Shown here one piece after another: positions 7,099-14,904 of a stretch of 64,000 bases of DNA (position 1 is its first letter; every line of letters starts with the position of its first letter). The notes under the pieces are model-generated. The model saw only the letters and a list, made by a program, of their open reading frames with translations, made no database searches and was not told where the DNA came from. The stretch is from a virus. The translations under genes and the position numbers were made by a program. The stretch spans positions 1 to 64,000 of the IMG/VR virus record IMGVR_UViG_3300025131_000014, one strand, 5' to 3'.

Positions 7099-7297
7099 AA
7101 ATTTAGGAGGACTTCATAATCTTACTATTACTAAGAAAAGTGTAGTAGATCTTAAAGAAGCTTTAGATAAAGCTTTATTACTTGGAGAGACTAAGTTTAA
7201 ATTCCAAAATTTACAAGTTACAACAGTTTATGCTCAATATATTATAAGATATTATGGAGAAGAAGGGAAACAAAAAAGGAATATTAGGTACCGTTAA
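7073..7297 (+). CDS. Hypothetical protein, 74 aa
   Basis: Starts MSKGMSANKNLGGLHNL. Basic, mixed helix and strand. Overlaps both neighbours. No family recognised. Confidence 0.6.
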   Translation: MSKGMSANKNLGGLHNLTITKKSVVDLKEALDKALLLGETKFKFQNLQVTTVYAQYIIRYYGEEGKQKRNIRYR

Positions 7298-7406
7298 ACA
7301 AGTTATTGTTTTTTCGTGGTATACTTTTTTAATTTTTGTTACTCTGCTCTTTATGTTATTTTTTTTATTAGGTAGTGGATTAGTCGCCCTAGTGCGGCGA
7401 AAGTGA
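7254..7406 (+). CDS. 50-aa single-helix membrane peptide
   Basis: ATG 7254 overlaps the end of the preceding gene. The product starts MEKKGNKKGILGTVKQ and has one long hydrophobic helix (about residues 17-46) ending VRRK: a small membrane peptide with basic ends. Function unknown. Confidence 0.55.
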   Translation: MEKKGNKKGILGTVKQVIVFSWYTFLIFVTLLFMLFFLLGSGLVALVRRK

Positions 7407-7410
7407 TAAT

Positions 7411-7490
7411 CTTTATTGTTTGTTAATGTTACGAGATTCTTTCTAAACAATAAAGAAGGAGGATGTCTTCTATGCTGTTAGGCATCCTCC
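7411..7490 (+). promoter_or_regulatory. Tandem hairpins ahead of gene 7511
   Basis: The first is an 11-bp perfect stem, CTTTATTGTTT (7411-7421) with AAACAATAAAG (7445-7455). The second is an 8-bp GC-containing stem, GGAGGATG (7458-7465) with CATCCTCC (7483-7490). No T-run follows, so a structured leader or processing site is likelier than a terminator. Confidence 0.55.
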
Positions 7491-7510
7491 GCACTTTCTA
7501 AATTTAAATT

Positions 7511-7684
7511 ATGTACGGTAAAAAAGAAAAATTATTTAAAATGAAGAAGTATAGATTAATCTATGTTCCTATAGGAAAGGAAGATAGAGAATGGATATAT
7601 ATTTATGCCGCTAGTAAAGAGGCTGCGATCAGGAAAGCTGATAAATATGGAATTATTATTGACTTAAATGAAGAAACAGAATGA
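7511..7684 (+). CDS. Hypothetical protein, 57 aa
   Basis: Starts MYGKKEKLFKMKKYRL. A beta-alpha-beta pattern with IYIYAASKEAAIRKA in the middle is reminiscent of small phage adaptor folds. Ends on an ATGA overlap with the next gene. Not recognised. Confidence 0.6.
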   Translation: MYGKKEKLFKMKKYRLIYVPIGKEDREWIYIYAASKEAAIRKADKYGIIIDLNEETE

Positions 7685-7848
7685 GTTATATTAAAAGAGC
7701 AATAGAAGAAATACAGGCTAGAGGATGGCCTGTAAATGATGAGTCTTTAAAAAGACTAGTGGATACAATCCATAAAGAACAAGAACAATTAGTTCGTGAT
7801 TCAGTAAAAGCTAAAAAGAATGAAAATAGAGGAAAGACTAAAAAATAA
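7681..7848 (+). CDS. Hypothetical basic protein, 55 aa
   Basis: Starts MSYIKRAIEEIQARGWP. Helical, with a very basic C-terminus (KAKKNENRGKTKK). Coupled by ATGA to the previous gene and overlapping the next by 29 nt. May bind nucleic acid; unproven. Confidence 0.6.
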   Translation: MSYIKRAIEEIQARGWPVNDESLKRLVDTIHKEQEQLVRDSVKAKKNENRGKTKK

Positions 7849-8146
7849 AGATCTAAAAATGGCACAATTTGTTGATAAAATTATTAGAGATTACTTTTGG
7901 GAAAACGGTCCTAGATTTATCCAAGGTTTTGATGACTTGACTGATAAAGAGTCAGATCATATTATAAATATGGGGAAAACATTATTATTAGCTCGAGATG
8001 GAGTGTTTATGTTTCCTGGACATTTTATAGATGCTGTATTAAAGAATGATTTACTGGAAGCTTTCAGTAGAGCAGATAATACTAATGTGAAGGCAATTCA
8101 TTGGTATTTGTTAATTAAACTTAATATTGCCAAGTTAAATACATGA
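7820..8146 (+). CDS. Hypothetical protein, 108 aa
   Basis: Starts MKIEERLKNKDLKMAQF. Mostly helical, with aromatic residues spread through it. It lies four bases upstream of the helicase gene and so may be co-expressed. No family recognised. Confidence 0.7.
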   Translation: MKIEERLKNKDLKMAQFVDKIIRDYFWENGPRFIQGFDDLTDKESDHIINMGKTLLLARDGVFMFPGHFIDAVLKNDLLEAFSRADNTNVKAIHWYLLIKLNIAKLNT

Positions 8147-8150
8147 TGTT

Positions 8151-9365
8151 ATGGTAGAATTCAAAAAGACCAAGTTTGATCTTGGTACAATGGAGAAAAC
8201 ACTAGAACAAAAAAGGCATTTAAATTCATGGGTACAGAGTGGAGGAACAGGTAGTTGTATTGCTGCAACAGGTCTTGGTAAAACTAGGATCGGATTAATG
8301 GCAATAGAACATGTCTTTAAAGATAAACCTACACGAAGTGCTCTTATTATTGTTCCTAATGAGAACTTAAGAGATAATGAATGGCCCAAAGAGTTTACTA
8401 AATGGAAAATGAAACCTTATCTTAAGGATGTAGAAATAATGTGTATTCATTCAGCTTATAAGCTGGCAAATAATCATTATGATATTGTTGTTGTTGATGA
8501 AGCTCATACTACTCTTTCAGGAGAGTATGGTAAGTTTTATGATAACAATTCTTGGGATAATTTAATGTGCTTAACAGCTACCCCTCCAGAAAATGTAGAA
8601 TATAGGAAGTTTCTAAAAGAAATAGCTCCTGTATGTTCTCAAACTGATCTGAAATCAGCTGTTAGGATGGGACTTGTATCACCTTATATTATTTATAATT
8701 TAGGTGTTTCTTTAACTCCTACAGAAAAAGTAGAGTATGATAGAGTGGATAATTTGTTCAAATTGTGCACAGTAAAATTAGGTGGTCAATGGACTGCATT
8801 TACTAATGCTACTAAGTGGAAGAATTCTTCTGATAGGGAGCAAGCTAAGTGGGCAAATATGTTTTATGCTATGATGCAAAAACGTAAGAAATTATGCTAT
8901 AATGCATCCAGTAAATTAGTGATTACTGATGAAATTTTACGTAAATTTGTAGATAGAAAAGCCCTAGTATTTAGTGAATCAATTGAGTTTGCTCAAAAAC
9001 TCCAAGACAGAATAGGAGATGAATGTGTTACATTTCATTCTAAGATGTCTAAAAAGCAGAGAGAGGAAACTTTACAGAGATTTGGAGACAACAGAACGAA
9101 AGCGAGGGTAATCAGTTCTGTAAAAGCCTTAAATCAAGGTTTAAATGTGCCAGAGTGTTCTCTTGGCATATGTGCAGCTGGAAGTTCTATGAAGTTGGAT
9201 AATATCCAACGAACAGGTAGAACATTAAGGTTGCAAGAAGGGAAGATCTCCTTATATATAAATCTCTTTGTAAAAGGTTCACAAGAAGTCAAGTGGGTTA
9301 GAAAACGTTGTAAAGATGATCCCAATGTACATTGGGTTGACTCATTAGATGATATAGTTGTATGA
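8151..9365 (+). CDS. SF2 DNA helicase (SNF2/DEAH type)
   Basis: 404 aa with ordered SF2 motifs: Walker A ATGLGKTRIG (about residues 39-48), DEAH at 116-119, LTATPPE at 141-147, a second RecA fold with KALVFSESIEFAQKL, and motif VI QRTGRTLRL near the end. This is the compact two-lobe helicase core found in many phages, including crAss-like ones. It probably remodels DNA during replication or recombination and heads the replication block. Exact substrate unknown. Confidence 0.9.
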   Translation: MVEFKKTKFDLGTMEKTLEQKRHLNSWVQSGGTGSCIAATGLGKTRIGLMAIEHVFKDKPTRSALIIVPNENLRDNEWPKEFTKWKMKPYLKDVEIMCIHSAYKLANNHYDIVVVDEAHTTLSGEYGKFYDNNSWDNLMCLTATPPENVEYRKFLKEIAPVCSQTDLKSAVRMGLVSPYIIYNLGVSLTPTEKVEYDRVDNLFKLCTVKLGGQWTAFTNATKWKNSSDREQAKWANMFYAMMQKRKKLCYNASSKLVITDEILRKFVDRKALVFSESIEFAQKLQDRIGDECVTFHSKMSKKQREETLQRFGDNRTKARVISSVKALNQGLNVPECSLGICAAGSSMKLDNIQRTGRTLRLQEGKISLYINLFVKGSQEVKWVRKRCKDDPNVHWVDSLDDIVV

Positions 9366-9401
9366 ACTTGAATGTATTTTTAAAAGTGTGTGTGTTTTAA
9401 G

Positions 9402-9437
9402 TATATCTGTCCTGTAATGGGACAGGTATATATTTTT
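9402..9437 (+). terminator. Rho-independent terminator after helicase
   Basis: TATATCTGTCC and GGACAGGTATATA form a stem around a short loop, directly followed by TTTTTT. A new A/T leader and ATG 9461 follow. Confidence 0.75.
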
Positions 9438-9460
9438 TAATTTTATAAATAGTAAGCCCT

Positions 9461-9667
9461 ATGAGTAAGCAAACTGTCCGAGGACAGCCTGGTAAGTATG
9501 TTATTAAAGCTACAAAAACAGCAAAGCCAAAACTTCCTGAAGATTATCATATTCCGTTAGATCCTGAGAAATTCATTATTGAAGCGGATAAATATGAAGC
9601 AGAAAGAAAGATAGTTAATGAGATTAATCATTACGAATTTAAAGAACAACTGGAAAATAATAAATAA
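9461..9667 (+). CDS. Hypothetical protein, 68 aa
   Basis: Starts MSKQTVRGQPGKYVIKA. Basic, likely disordered N-terminus, then an acidic helix (EADKYEAERKIVNEINHYEF). The stop overlaps the start of the next gene. Its place just before the helicase-loading region suggests a replication accessory role; not shown. Confidence 0.65.
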   Translation: MSKQTVRGQPGKYVIKATKTAKPKLPEDYHIPLDPEKFIIEADKYEAERKIVNEINHYEFKEQLENNK

Positions 9668-10305
9668 TGATAGCATTTGGAAAACCTTTTATTGAAATGT
9701 TAATAGAGCATAGAATGAATCTTGCCCAATATTTTATCCTGTATAGTTTAGTACATGACAGAACCCTTTTGAAGGAATATCAAAAGGTTGGTAATGTTAT
9801 GGATTGGACTGATTATCAGGCATTACTTAAGCGTCAACATATAGCTTATAATAATGCTGAAGAATATACAGCAACTGATAAAGGAAAAGATTTTATTCAT
9901 GCCCTAGTAGACAATTTTGATGTAGCAAAGGCAAATAATCCCTTCATTGATATTGATGATATGGAGGATTTAATGAACGATGTTCAAGGAAAAGACTTCA
10001 ATGAGTTTCAGAAAGTTTATCCTGTTAAAGTTACACGACCTAATGGTAAGGAAATGTTTCTTAAACAGGGAGCTAAAGACTCTAAAATCACTTATCTTAA
10101 ACTTTTAAAGAAAGGCTATAAAGCTGGAGATATTCTTCGTGCTTTAAAGTATGAACTTAAGATGAGAGATAGTAATGGAGATATGAAATGGATGAAAAGC
10201 ATGAAGAACTGGCTAGGTGAAGAATGTTTTGTTCCATATCTTGAAGATTTGAAATCTAATAATAAGACTGATAATACTGTAGATTATGGAGGAAAGGTTT
10301 TATAA
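9667..10305 (+). CDS. Putative replication accessory protein, 212 aa
   Basis: The N-terminal part is helical (MIAFGKPFIEMLIEHR onward). The C-terminal part has the pattern ILRALKYELKMR, then WMKSMKNWLGEECFVPYLED, similar in style to DNA-binding ends of phage replication initiators and loaders. It overlaps the DnaB-like helicase gene by 20 nt, which supports a partner or loader role. No motif proves it. Confidence 0.6.
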   Translation: MIAFGKPFIEMLIEHRMNLAQYFILYSLVHDRTLLKEYQKVGNVMDWTDYQALLKRQHIAYNNAEEYTATDKGKDFIHALVDNFDVAKANNPFIDIDDMEDLMNDVQGKDFNEFQKVYPVKVTRPNGKEMFLKQGAKDSKITYLKLLKKGYKAGDILRALKYELKMRDSNGDMKWMKSMKNWLGEECFVPYLEDLKSNNKTDNTVDYGGKVL

Positions 10306-11320
10306 CAATCGAGTTTTACAATATAAACATATACAAGATCCTACAAAGGAGCTTATGAGGTATATGGATGATAGAAGGCATGGACTTCAACGATCATTAA
10401 TGACTAGATGGTCTAAATTTAATAACTCTGCGATGGGAGGAATTGATTGGAACACTATCATTACGATAGCTGGTATGTCAGGATGTGGAAAATCATCAAT
10501 TGGAAACGAACTTGAAACAAGTTTATTTGATAAGAATCCTACTGAAAAGTTTTCGGTTCTTAGTTTTAATTTTGAGATGCTTGCTCCAAAGCAAGTAGGA
10601 AGGAAAATTTCTTCCAAAATGAATATGACAGTTCAAGATCTGTACTCGGCGAGAGAAGCTTTAAGTGATGAGCATTACGCTAAAGCCCAAAAACTTGCAA
10701 GGGAAATATCTTCAAAATATGATATATTTTATGTAGATACTCCTGGAACAGTTGAAGAGATGTATAATACTATAATGAAATTCCATAAAGGTCAATTAAC
10801 TAAAAAAGGACTTGGTTATGGAACAGTTATTATGTTAGATCATACTCTTTTAACTAAAGGAAGACAAAGTCAGTCTGAAAGAGAGATATTGGTAAGTTTA
10901 TATAAGATGTGTATGACTGTAAAAAAGCATATCAAATGCATCTTTGTAATATTAAGTCAATTGAATAGGGATATTGAAAGTAATGAACGAGTGAGTAATC
11001 CTCAAGTTCATTATCCTATGAAGAAAGATCTCTTTGGTAGTGACTCAGTATTTCATGGCTCTGATTATGTACTTATATCACATAAACCATGTATGCTGAA
11101 TCTTCAGGTCTATGGACCTAAGAAACTTCCTGTGCTTAATCCACTTAATAAGAACATTGCTATGATCTATTGGCATTTAATTAAAAATAGAGACGGTGAA
11201 GGTGGTCTTATTATGAGTATGGTGGATAATTTAAAGTACAACAGGGTCGATGAGTATTTTGTCCCTGGTGAATTACAATTTGTTAATAAAGAAAAAGAAC
11301 GACTAAATGGACAAGAATAA
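10286..11320 (+). CDS. dnaB: DnaB-like replicative helicase (RecA-fold ATPase)
   Basis: 344 aa. Walker A GMSGCGKSS at residues 63-71. VLSFNFEMLAPKQVGRKI resembles motif H1a of DnaB. A VIMLDH Walker-B-type strand lies near residue 186, followed by FVILSQLNRDIESNE, the DnaB motif with catalytic-finger Arg. The N-terminal helical domain of full DnaB is missing, as in many phage helicases. Likely hexameric 5'-3' unwinding at the fork with the primase at 13242. Overlaps both neighbours. Confidence 0.85.
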   Translation: MEERFYNNRVLQYKHIQDPTKELMRYMDDRRHGLQRSLMTRWSKFNNSAMGGIDWNTIITIAGMSGCGKSSIGNELETSLFDKNPTEKFSVLSFNFEMLAPKQVGRKISSKMNMTVQDLYSAREALSDEHYAKAQKLAREISSKYDIFYVDTPGTVEEMYNTIMKFHKGQLTKKGLGYGTVIMLDHTLLTKGRQSQSEREILVSLYKMCMTVKKHIKCIFVILSQLNRDIESNERVSNPQVHYPMKKDLFGSDSVFHGSDYVLISHKPCMLNLQVYGPKKLPVLNPLNKNIAMIYWHLIKNRDGEGGLIMSMVDNLKYNRVDEYFVPGELQFVNKEKERLNGQE

Positions 11321-11915
11321 ATTAGCTGTAAAAGAAGAAAGAGTAGCTAAATTCAATGACTTCAATGATATTGGAGATATGATGGGTTTTGCTGAAACTC
11401 TTATTAAAAGTAAAATGTTACCGCCAGCCTATAATACACCTGAAAAGGTAGTTGCAGCTGTAACTCAAGGAAAAGAATTAGGATTTGATCCTATGACTTC
11501 TCTTAGTAATCTGCATGTCATTCAAGGCAAGCCTACATTATCAGTTCATGCAATAGCTGCACTTTTAGCAAGAGCAGGAATTGTATGGAAGATAGTAAAG
11601 GATTGTGAAAGTATTGAAAAGGATGGTAAAGTAGTAGACAAGATAACTACTATACGTTTCCTTAAGAAATGGCATGGAGAAACTATCGAAAATGATATTA
11701 GCTTTACGTGGAAAGAGGCCCAAGCACAAGGACTCACGGTTAAAGATAATTGGAAAAGAATGCCTCAAATCATGTTGAGGAACCGAGCTTTAGCGATAGG
11801 AGCTCGATTTGTTGCCCCTGATGCATTATTGGGTATCTATGAAACTACTGAAATGGCTGAAGTTATGAAGGTAGAGCATACTGTAGATGCGGAAGGAGCT
11901 GTTGTAATTAATTAA
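11307..11915 (+). CDS. recT: RecT-family single-strand annealing protein
   Basis: 202 aa. Features of the RecT family are a helix with AAVTQGKELGFDPMTSLSNL, VIQGKPTLSVHAIAALL, and a C-terminal NWKRMPQIMLRNRALAIGAR followed by VAPDALLGIYE. Such proteins anneal complementary strands in phage recombination. A RecE-like nuclease candidate is encoded at 14855, so the pair could form a Red-type system, though four genes intervene. Confidence 0.85.
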   Translation: MDKNKLAVKEERVAKFNDFNDIGDMMGFAETLIKSKMLPPAYNTPEKVVAAVTQGKELGFDPMTSLSNLHVIQGKPTLSVHAIAALLARAGIVWKIVKDCESIEKDGKVVDKITTIRFLKKWHGETIENDISFTWKEAQAQGLTVKDNWKRMPQIMLRNRALAIGARFVAPDALLGIYETTEMAEVMKVEHTVDAEGAVVIN

Positions 11916-11934
11916 TCATTATAAAACTTATTAA

Positions 11935-12483
11935 ATGAAACTATTAGGTAAACGAGTAGAAAGAGGGAATGCCCATGGTAATTCTCTTTGTTTGACCATA
12001 CAGGAGACTGGTCATATAAAATTATCTCCTGCATTAGTATCCGCATTAGGTATAAAAGCTGGTGTAGTAGGTGCTAATAAAATTGGTTTTGCTTATTCTG
12101 AGGCAGGTGAAGCTGTTCAATGTTGTATTTATGCAGCTATTGATGGTGATGGCGTGTCTGTGAATAAACAAGGAAGGTTATTTAATATGCCTCACAATAG
12201 GGATATTAGAAACTTATTAGGATTTCCTTTAACAGAGGAACATGTTATAATGGTAGATCCTGAAGCAATTACTGATGCTTTTGAAGGCTACCAGTTATTT
12301 GAATTGGATAACAATTCAGCAAATGATGAAGTAGCAATAGTGCAAGATGATGCTCAGCAATTTGTAGCTGGTACTGATGAAGAATTAGAAAAAGAGGTGG
12401 AAGTAGTTGCACCTGAATTTAAACCTCAACCTGTCGTAGATGGAATAGCCCAAGACGATGAGGAGGAACTTGACATGTTTTAA
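11935..12483 (+). CDS. Unknown protein with SSB-like acidic C-tail, 182 aa
   Basis: The N-terminal 120 residues are strand-rich (GNSLCLTIQETGHIKLSP). The last 60 are very acidic and end DDEEELDMF, resembling the acidic/aromatic tip by which single-strand binding proteins recruit partners. It lies between the RecT-like gene and a second protein with an SSB-type tail. Function inferred only from the tail and neighbours. Confidence 0.7.
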   Translation: MKLLGKRVERGNAHGNSLCLTIQETGHIKLSPALVSALGIKAGVVGANKIGFAYSEAGEAVQCCIYAAIDGDGVSVNKQGRLFNMPHNRDIRNLLGFPLTEEHVIMVDPEAITDAFEGYQLFELDNNSANDEVAIVQDDAQQFVAGTDEELEKEVEVVAPEFKPQPVVDGIAQDDEEELDMF

Positions 12484-12513
12484 TATTAATTAACTTTAAA
12501 AATTTTAAAAATT

Positions 12514-13110
12514 ATGAATTATTCAATTAATCAAAATACCGTAGTCCAAGAAGGAAATGGTTCAAGCATTATTCCTATTGGTATTAATGAAGATTGTCAC
12601 TTAACTGGATGGGAAGTGAAAGAAGCTAGTAATGGTAGTACTTATCTTTGGTTTGGATTTACAGATTCTAAGAAAGCTACATTAAGCCATACTGAATGGG
12701 ATGTAGATCCTGATAGAGTAACACCTAAAGCAGGTGAAACTCAGGAAGAAGCTTCTGATCGTAAGCTTAGTAATCTTCTTCAAAGGATTAAACATATTTG
12801 TACTAAATTTGTTGATCCTAATAATTTTGTTATTACTGCAACAGATTGGAAGTCTTTATGTGAATCTGTATGTAAAACTTTAGATGTTCATAAAGATCAA
12901 GTTATTGCTACAGCTGTACGACTAAAGGTAACTTATTCTTGGAATGACTATGCGTCTCTTCCAAATTATTGTCCTTTTGTTGAGTGTATAGATGATGTGC
13001 CTTTAGCTGAGTCTAAATTAAAGATGAATAACATTGATAAGTTAGAAAAAGCTTCATCATTGGCAACAGCAGAAGTAGAAGGTAGTGATGATACTGCCTT
13101 ACCATTTTAG
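12514..13110 (+). CDS. Putative single-stranded DNA-binding protein, 198 aa
   Basis: The C-terminus EGSDDTALPF closely resembles the acidic tip of bacterial SSB (D-D-x-x-P-F). The body is strand-rich, with aromatic residues suited to an OB fold (STYLWFGFTDSKKATLSH; VRLKVTYSWNDY). It lies between the recombination gene and the primase, the usual place for a phage SSB. No clear sequence match to the classic SSB OB core, hence moderate confidence. Confidence 0.65.
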   Translation: MNYSINQNTVVQEGNGSSIIPIGINEDCHLTGWEVKEASNGSTYLWFGFTDSKKATLSHTEWDVDPDRVTPKAGETQEEASDRKLSNLLQRIKHICTKFVDPNNFVITATDWKSLCESVCKTLDVHKDQVIATAVRLKVTYSWNDYASLPNYCPFVECIDDVPLAESKLKMNNIDKLEKASSLATAEVEGSDDTALPF

Positions 13111-13241
13111 ATTTTAGGTTGTTAATAAGTTAAGGAACAAAGATAATTTGTCATCACGGGCATTGCTGGCACCATTAGCTAAAGTGTCGTAATGGTTTAG
13201 GTTGATAGATATATCTTTTTCCTTATCTTTATTACAAAGTT
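13111..13241 (+). ncRNA. Primase leader / candidate antisense RNA
   Basis: 131 nt with no ORF. ACCATTA (13171-13177) and TAATGGT (13190-13196) form a perfect 7-bp stem around the 12-nt loop GCTAAAGTGTCG. The loop and 3' stem lie within a 27-nt segment that matches the giant gene in antisense orientation (see 39322-39348). A T-rich tract (ATATCTTTTTCC) follows. It may be a trans-acting antisense RNA, a structured primase leader, or both. Confidence 0.5.
13174..13200 (+). repeat. 27-nt segment shared with giant gene (copy 1)
   Basis: Matches 39322-39348 at 26 of 27 positions, with 21 consecutive identical bases. Both copies are in the same orientation on the + strand. RNA made from here would be antisense to the giant gene's mRNA, and the one difference (G here, A at 39343) leaves a G-U pair in the duplex. 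Confidence 0.9.
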
Positions 13242-14282
13242 ATGGGTAAATATGATTTTAATAACATAAAAGAGTTTGTACCAATAACTAAAGTTAATAT
13301 CCTAAATGCTATTTCTCCAGAAGAGATTTTTAGACATTACCTTGGTTTTGATTTTGCATGTAAGAAGTTATATCTGAGTCCTTTGAGGGATGATAAGAAG
13401 CCTACATTTGGGCTTTATTATAATTCCAGAGGAGAACTTTGTTATAAAGACTTTAATGGCAGTCAAGGTAGTTGTTTTGATCTTGTTATGAATATGTATC
13501 GAGTGGGTTTTTATGAAGGGCTTCAAATTATTAATAGAGATTTTTCTCTGGGATTTGGAAGTTTTGCAGAAAGAAAAGGAAATGTATATACAATTTTAGC
13601 TAAACGTGAAAAGTTAGATTATACTGAGTTTAAAGAAAAGTTTAAGAGTAAGAATACTTTAATACAATTCAAGCCTCAGTTATTTACTTCTCATGATATA
13701 GGCTATTGGATGCAATACGGTGTCACTAAAGACACTTTAGTTAAATTCAATATCTATTCAGCTAAGTATGTATTTCTTCGTAAACAATTGGTTATGTATT
13801 ATAATAGACATTGTCCTGTTTATTGTTATGTTTTTCCTAATAATAGAGTAAAGGTGTATAGACCATTAGCTTTTAAATTTAAATGGTTGTCTAATACTAC
13901 ATCCGATACTATTCAAGGGAGATTACCATGGTTTAAAGAGGAAAATGAACTAATCATTACTAAATCGATGAAAGATGTAATGTGTTTATATGAAATGGGT
14001 TATAAAGCTGTTGCTCCACAAGGAGAAACACAACATTTGAGTGAGGCGATCATAGAAGATTTTTTTGTAAAATTCAAGAAAATTTATATATTGTTTGATA
14101 ATGATGATGCAGGTACTAGAGGAGCAGCTAATTTATATAGTCAATTATCACCTTATTATAATAAAGATAATTTGATTAATGTAGTAGTTCCATTGGAGAC
14201 TGAATGTAAGGATATTAGTGATTTCTACGCTATGTATGGAAAAGAGGAAACTCTTAATCTTTTAACACGTAAAATCAAATAA
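13242..14282 (+). CDS. dnaG: DnaG-like primase with TOPRIM domain
   Basis: 346 aa. The N-terminal part resembles the DnaG zinc-binding region (YLSPLRDDKKPTFGLYY, then CYKDFNGSQGSCFDLV) but lacks the full CHC2 cysteine set. The TOPRIM fold follows: IITKSMKDVMCLYEMG (about 238-253) and ILFDNDDAG (283-291). The Asp pair is kept, but the usual catalytic Glu of the first motif appears as Lys241. It likely makes primers for the DnaB-like helicase and PolA. Whether it is active needs testing because of the Glu change. Confidence 0.8.
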   Translation: MGKYDFNNIKEFVPITKVNILNAISPEEIFRHYLGFDFACKKLYLSPLRDDKKPTFGLYYNSRGELCYKDFNGSQGSCFDLVMNMYRVGFYEGLQIINRDFSLGFGSFAERKGNVYTILAKREKLDYTEFKEKFKSKNTLIQFKPQLFTSHDIGYWMQYGVTKDTLVKFNIYSAKYVFLRKQLVMYYNRHCPVYCYVFPNNRVKVYRPLAFKFKWLSNTTSDTIQGRLPWFKEENELIITKSMKDVMCLYEMGYKAVAPQGETQHLSEAIIEDFFVKFKKIYILFDNDDAGTRGAANLYSQLSPYYNKDNLINVVVPLETECKDISDFYAMYGKEETLNLLTRKIK

Positions 14283-14283
14283 T

Positions 14284-14904
14284 ATGAAAGAATGGACAGT
14301 TGAAATTTCTGACTATACTGATAAAGTACCTTTATCTTTTAAAAGAAGGGCTAAGTATATTCAAAAGGATAAGCATCCTTTGAGTAAACGTAACCAAACT
14401 AATATAGATGCGGGTCGTTATAAATGGAGTGCAGATAATGTTTTAATAGATGAGCAGGGAAATAGGCTTTTAGCTAATCCACGATCAGCAGGTACACCTA
14501 AGTATTGGACTATTAATGGTCAAAGGTTGTATGATGGAACATTACATTATACAGCACGATCAAAGGTAACAAGATGGGTACATGAATATTTATCTAAGTA
14601 TGTCAAAAGACTACCTAAGATAGTTATTCCTAAGAATCATTATGTACATGTATGTCTTGATTTGCATAGACCTATTGGAGAAGCGAATTGGGATTTGGAT
14701 AATCTATGGCCATGGACAAAGTGGTTTATGGATACTTTAGTTGAGTATAAAAAGATTCCAGATGATAGCATAAACTACGTAAGAAGCGTAGGCCAAGTAA
14801 ATTATGTTGAATCGGATGACAGAAAATTAATTTTTAAAATAAAGCTTACAAAATATGAAAGTAATGGAGTCAATACCACAGCCGAAAACGCTGTTGAATC
14901 ATAG
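14284..14904 (+). CDS. RusA-like Holliday junction resolvase
   Basis: 206 aa. The C-terminal half has the RusA pattern: DLDNLWPWTKWFMDTL (Asp137, Asp139, Asn140, Asp150), then KKIPDDS (Asp160-Asp161). These carboxylates bind metal and cut four-way junctions. The N-terminal 100 residues are basic (FKRRAKYIQKDKHPLSKRNQ) and longer than in minimal RusA, perhaps for DNA binding. It overlaps the nuclease gene downstream. Confidence 0.75.
   Translation: MKEWTVEISDYTDKVPLSFKRRAKYIQKDKHPLSKRNQTNIDAGRYKWSADNVLIDEQGNRLLANPRSAGTPKYWTINGQRLYDGTLHYTARSKVTRWVHEYLSKYVKRLPKIVIPKNHYVHVCLDLHRPIGEANWDLDNLWPWTKWFMDTLVEYKKIPDDSINYVRSVGQVNYVESDDRKLIFKIKLTKYESNGVNTTAENAVES

Noticed and set aside
13111-13160. Bacteroides-type promoter (TTTG / TAnnTTTG)
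   Set aside because: TAATTTG at 13145 is one base short of the consensus, and the upstream TTTG is not at the right distance. Not reported as a promoter.
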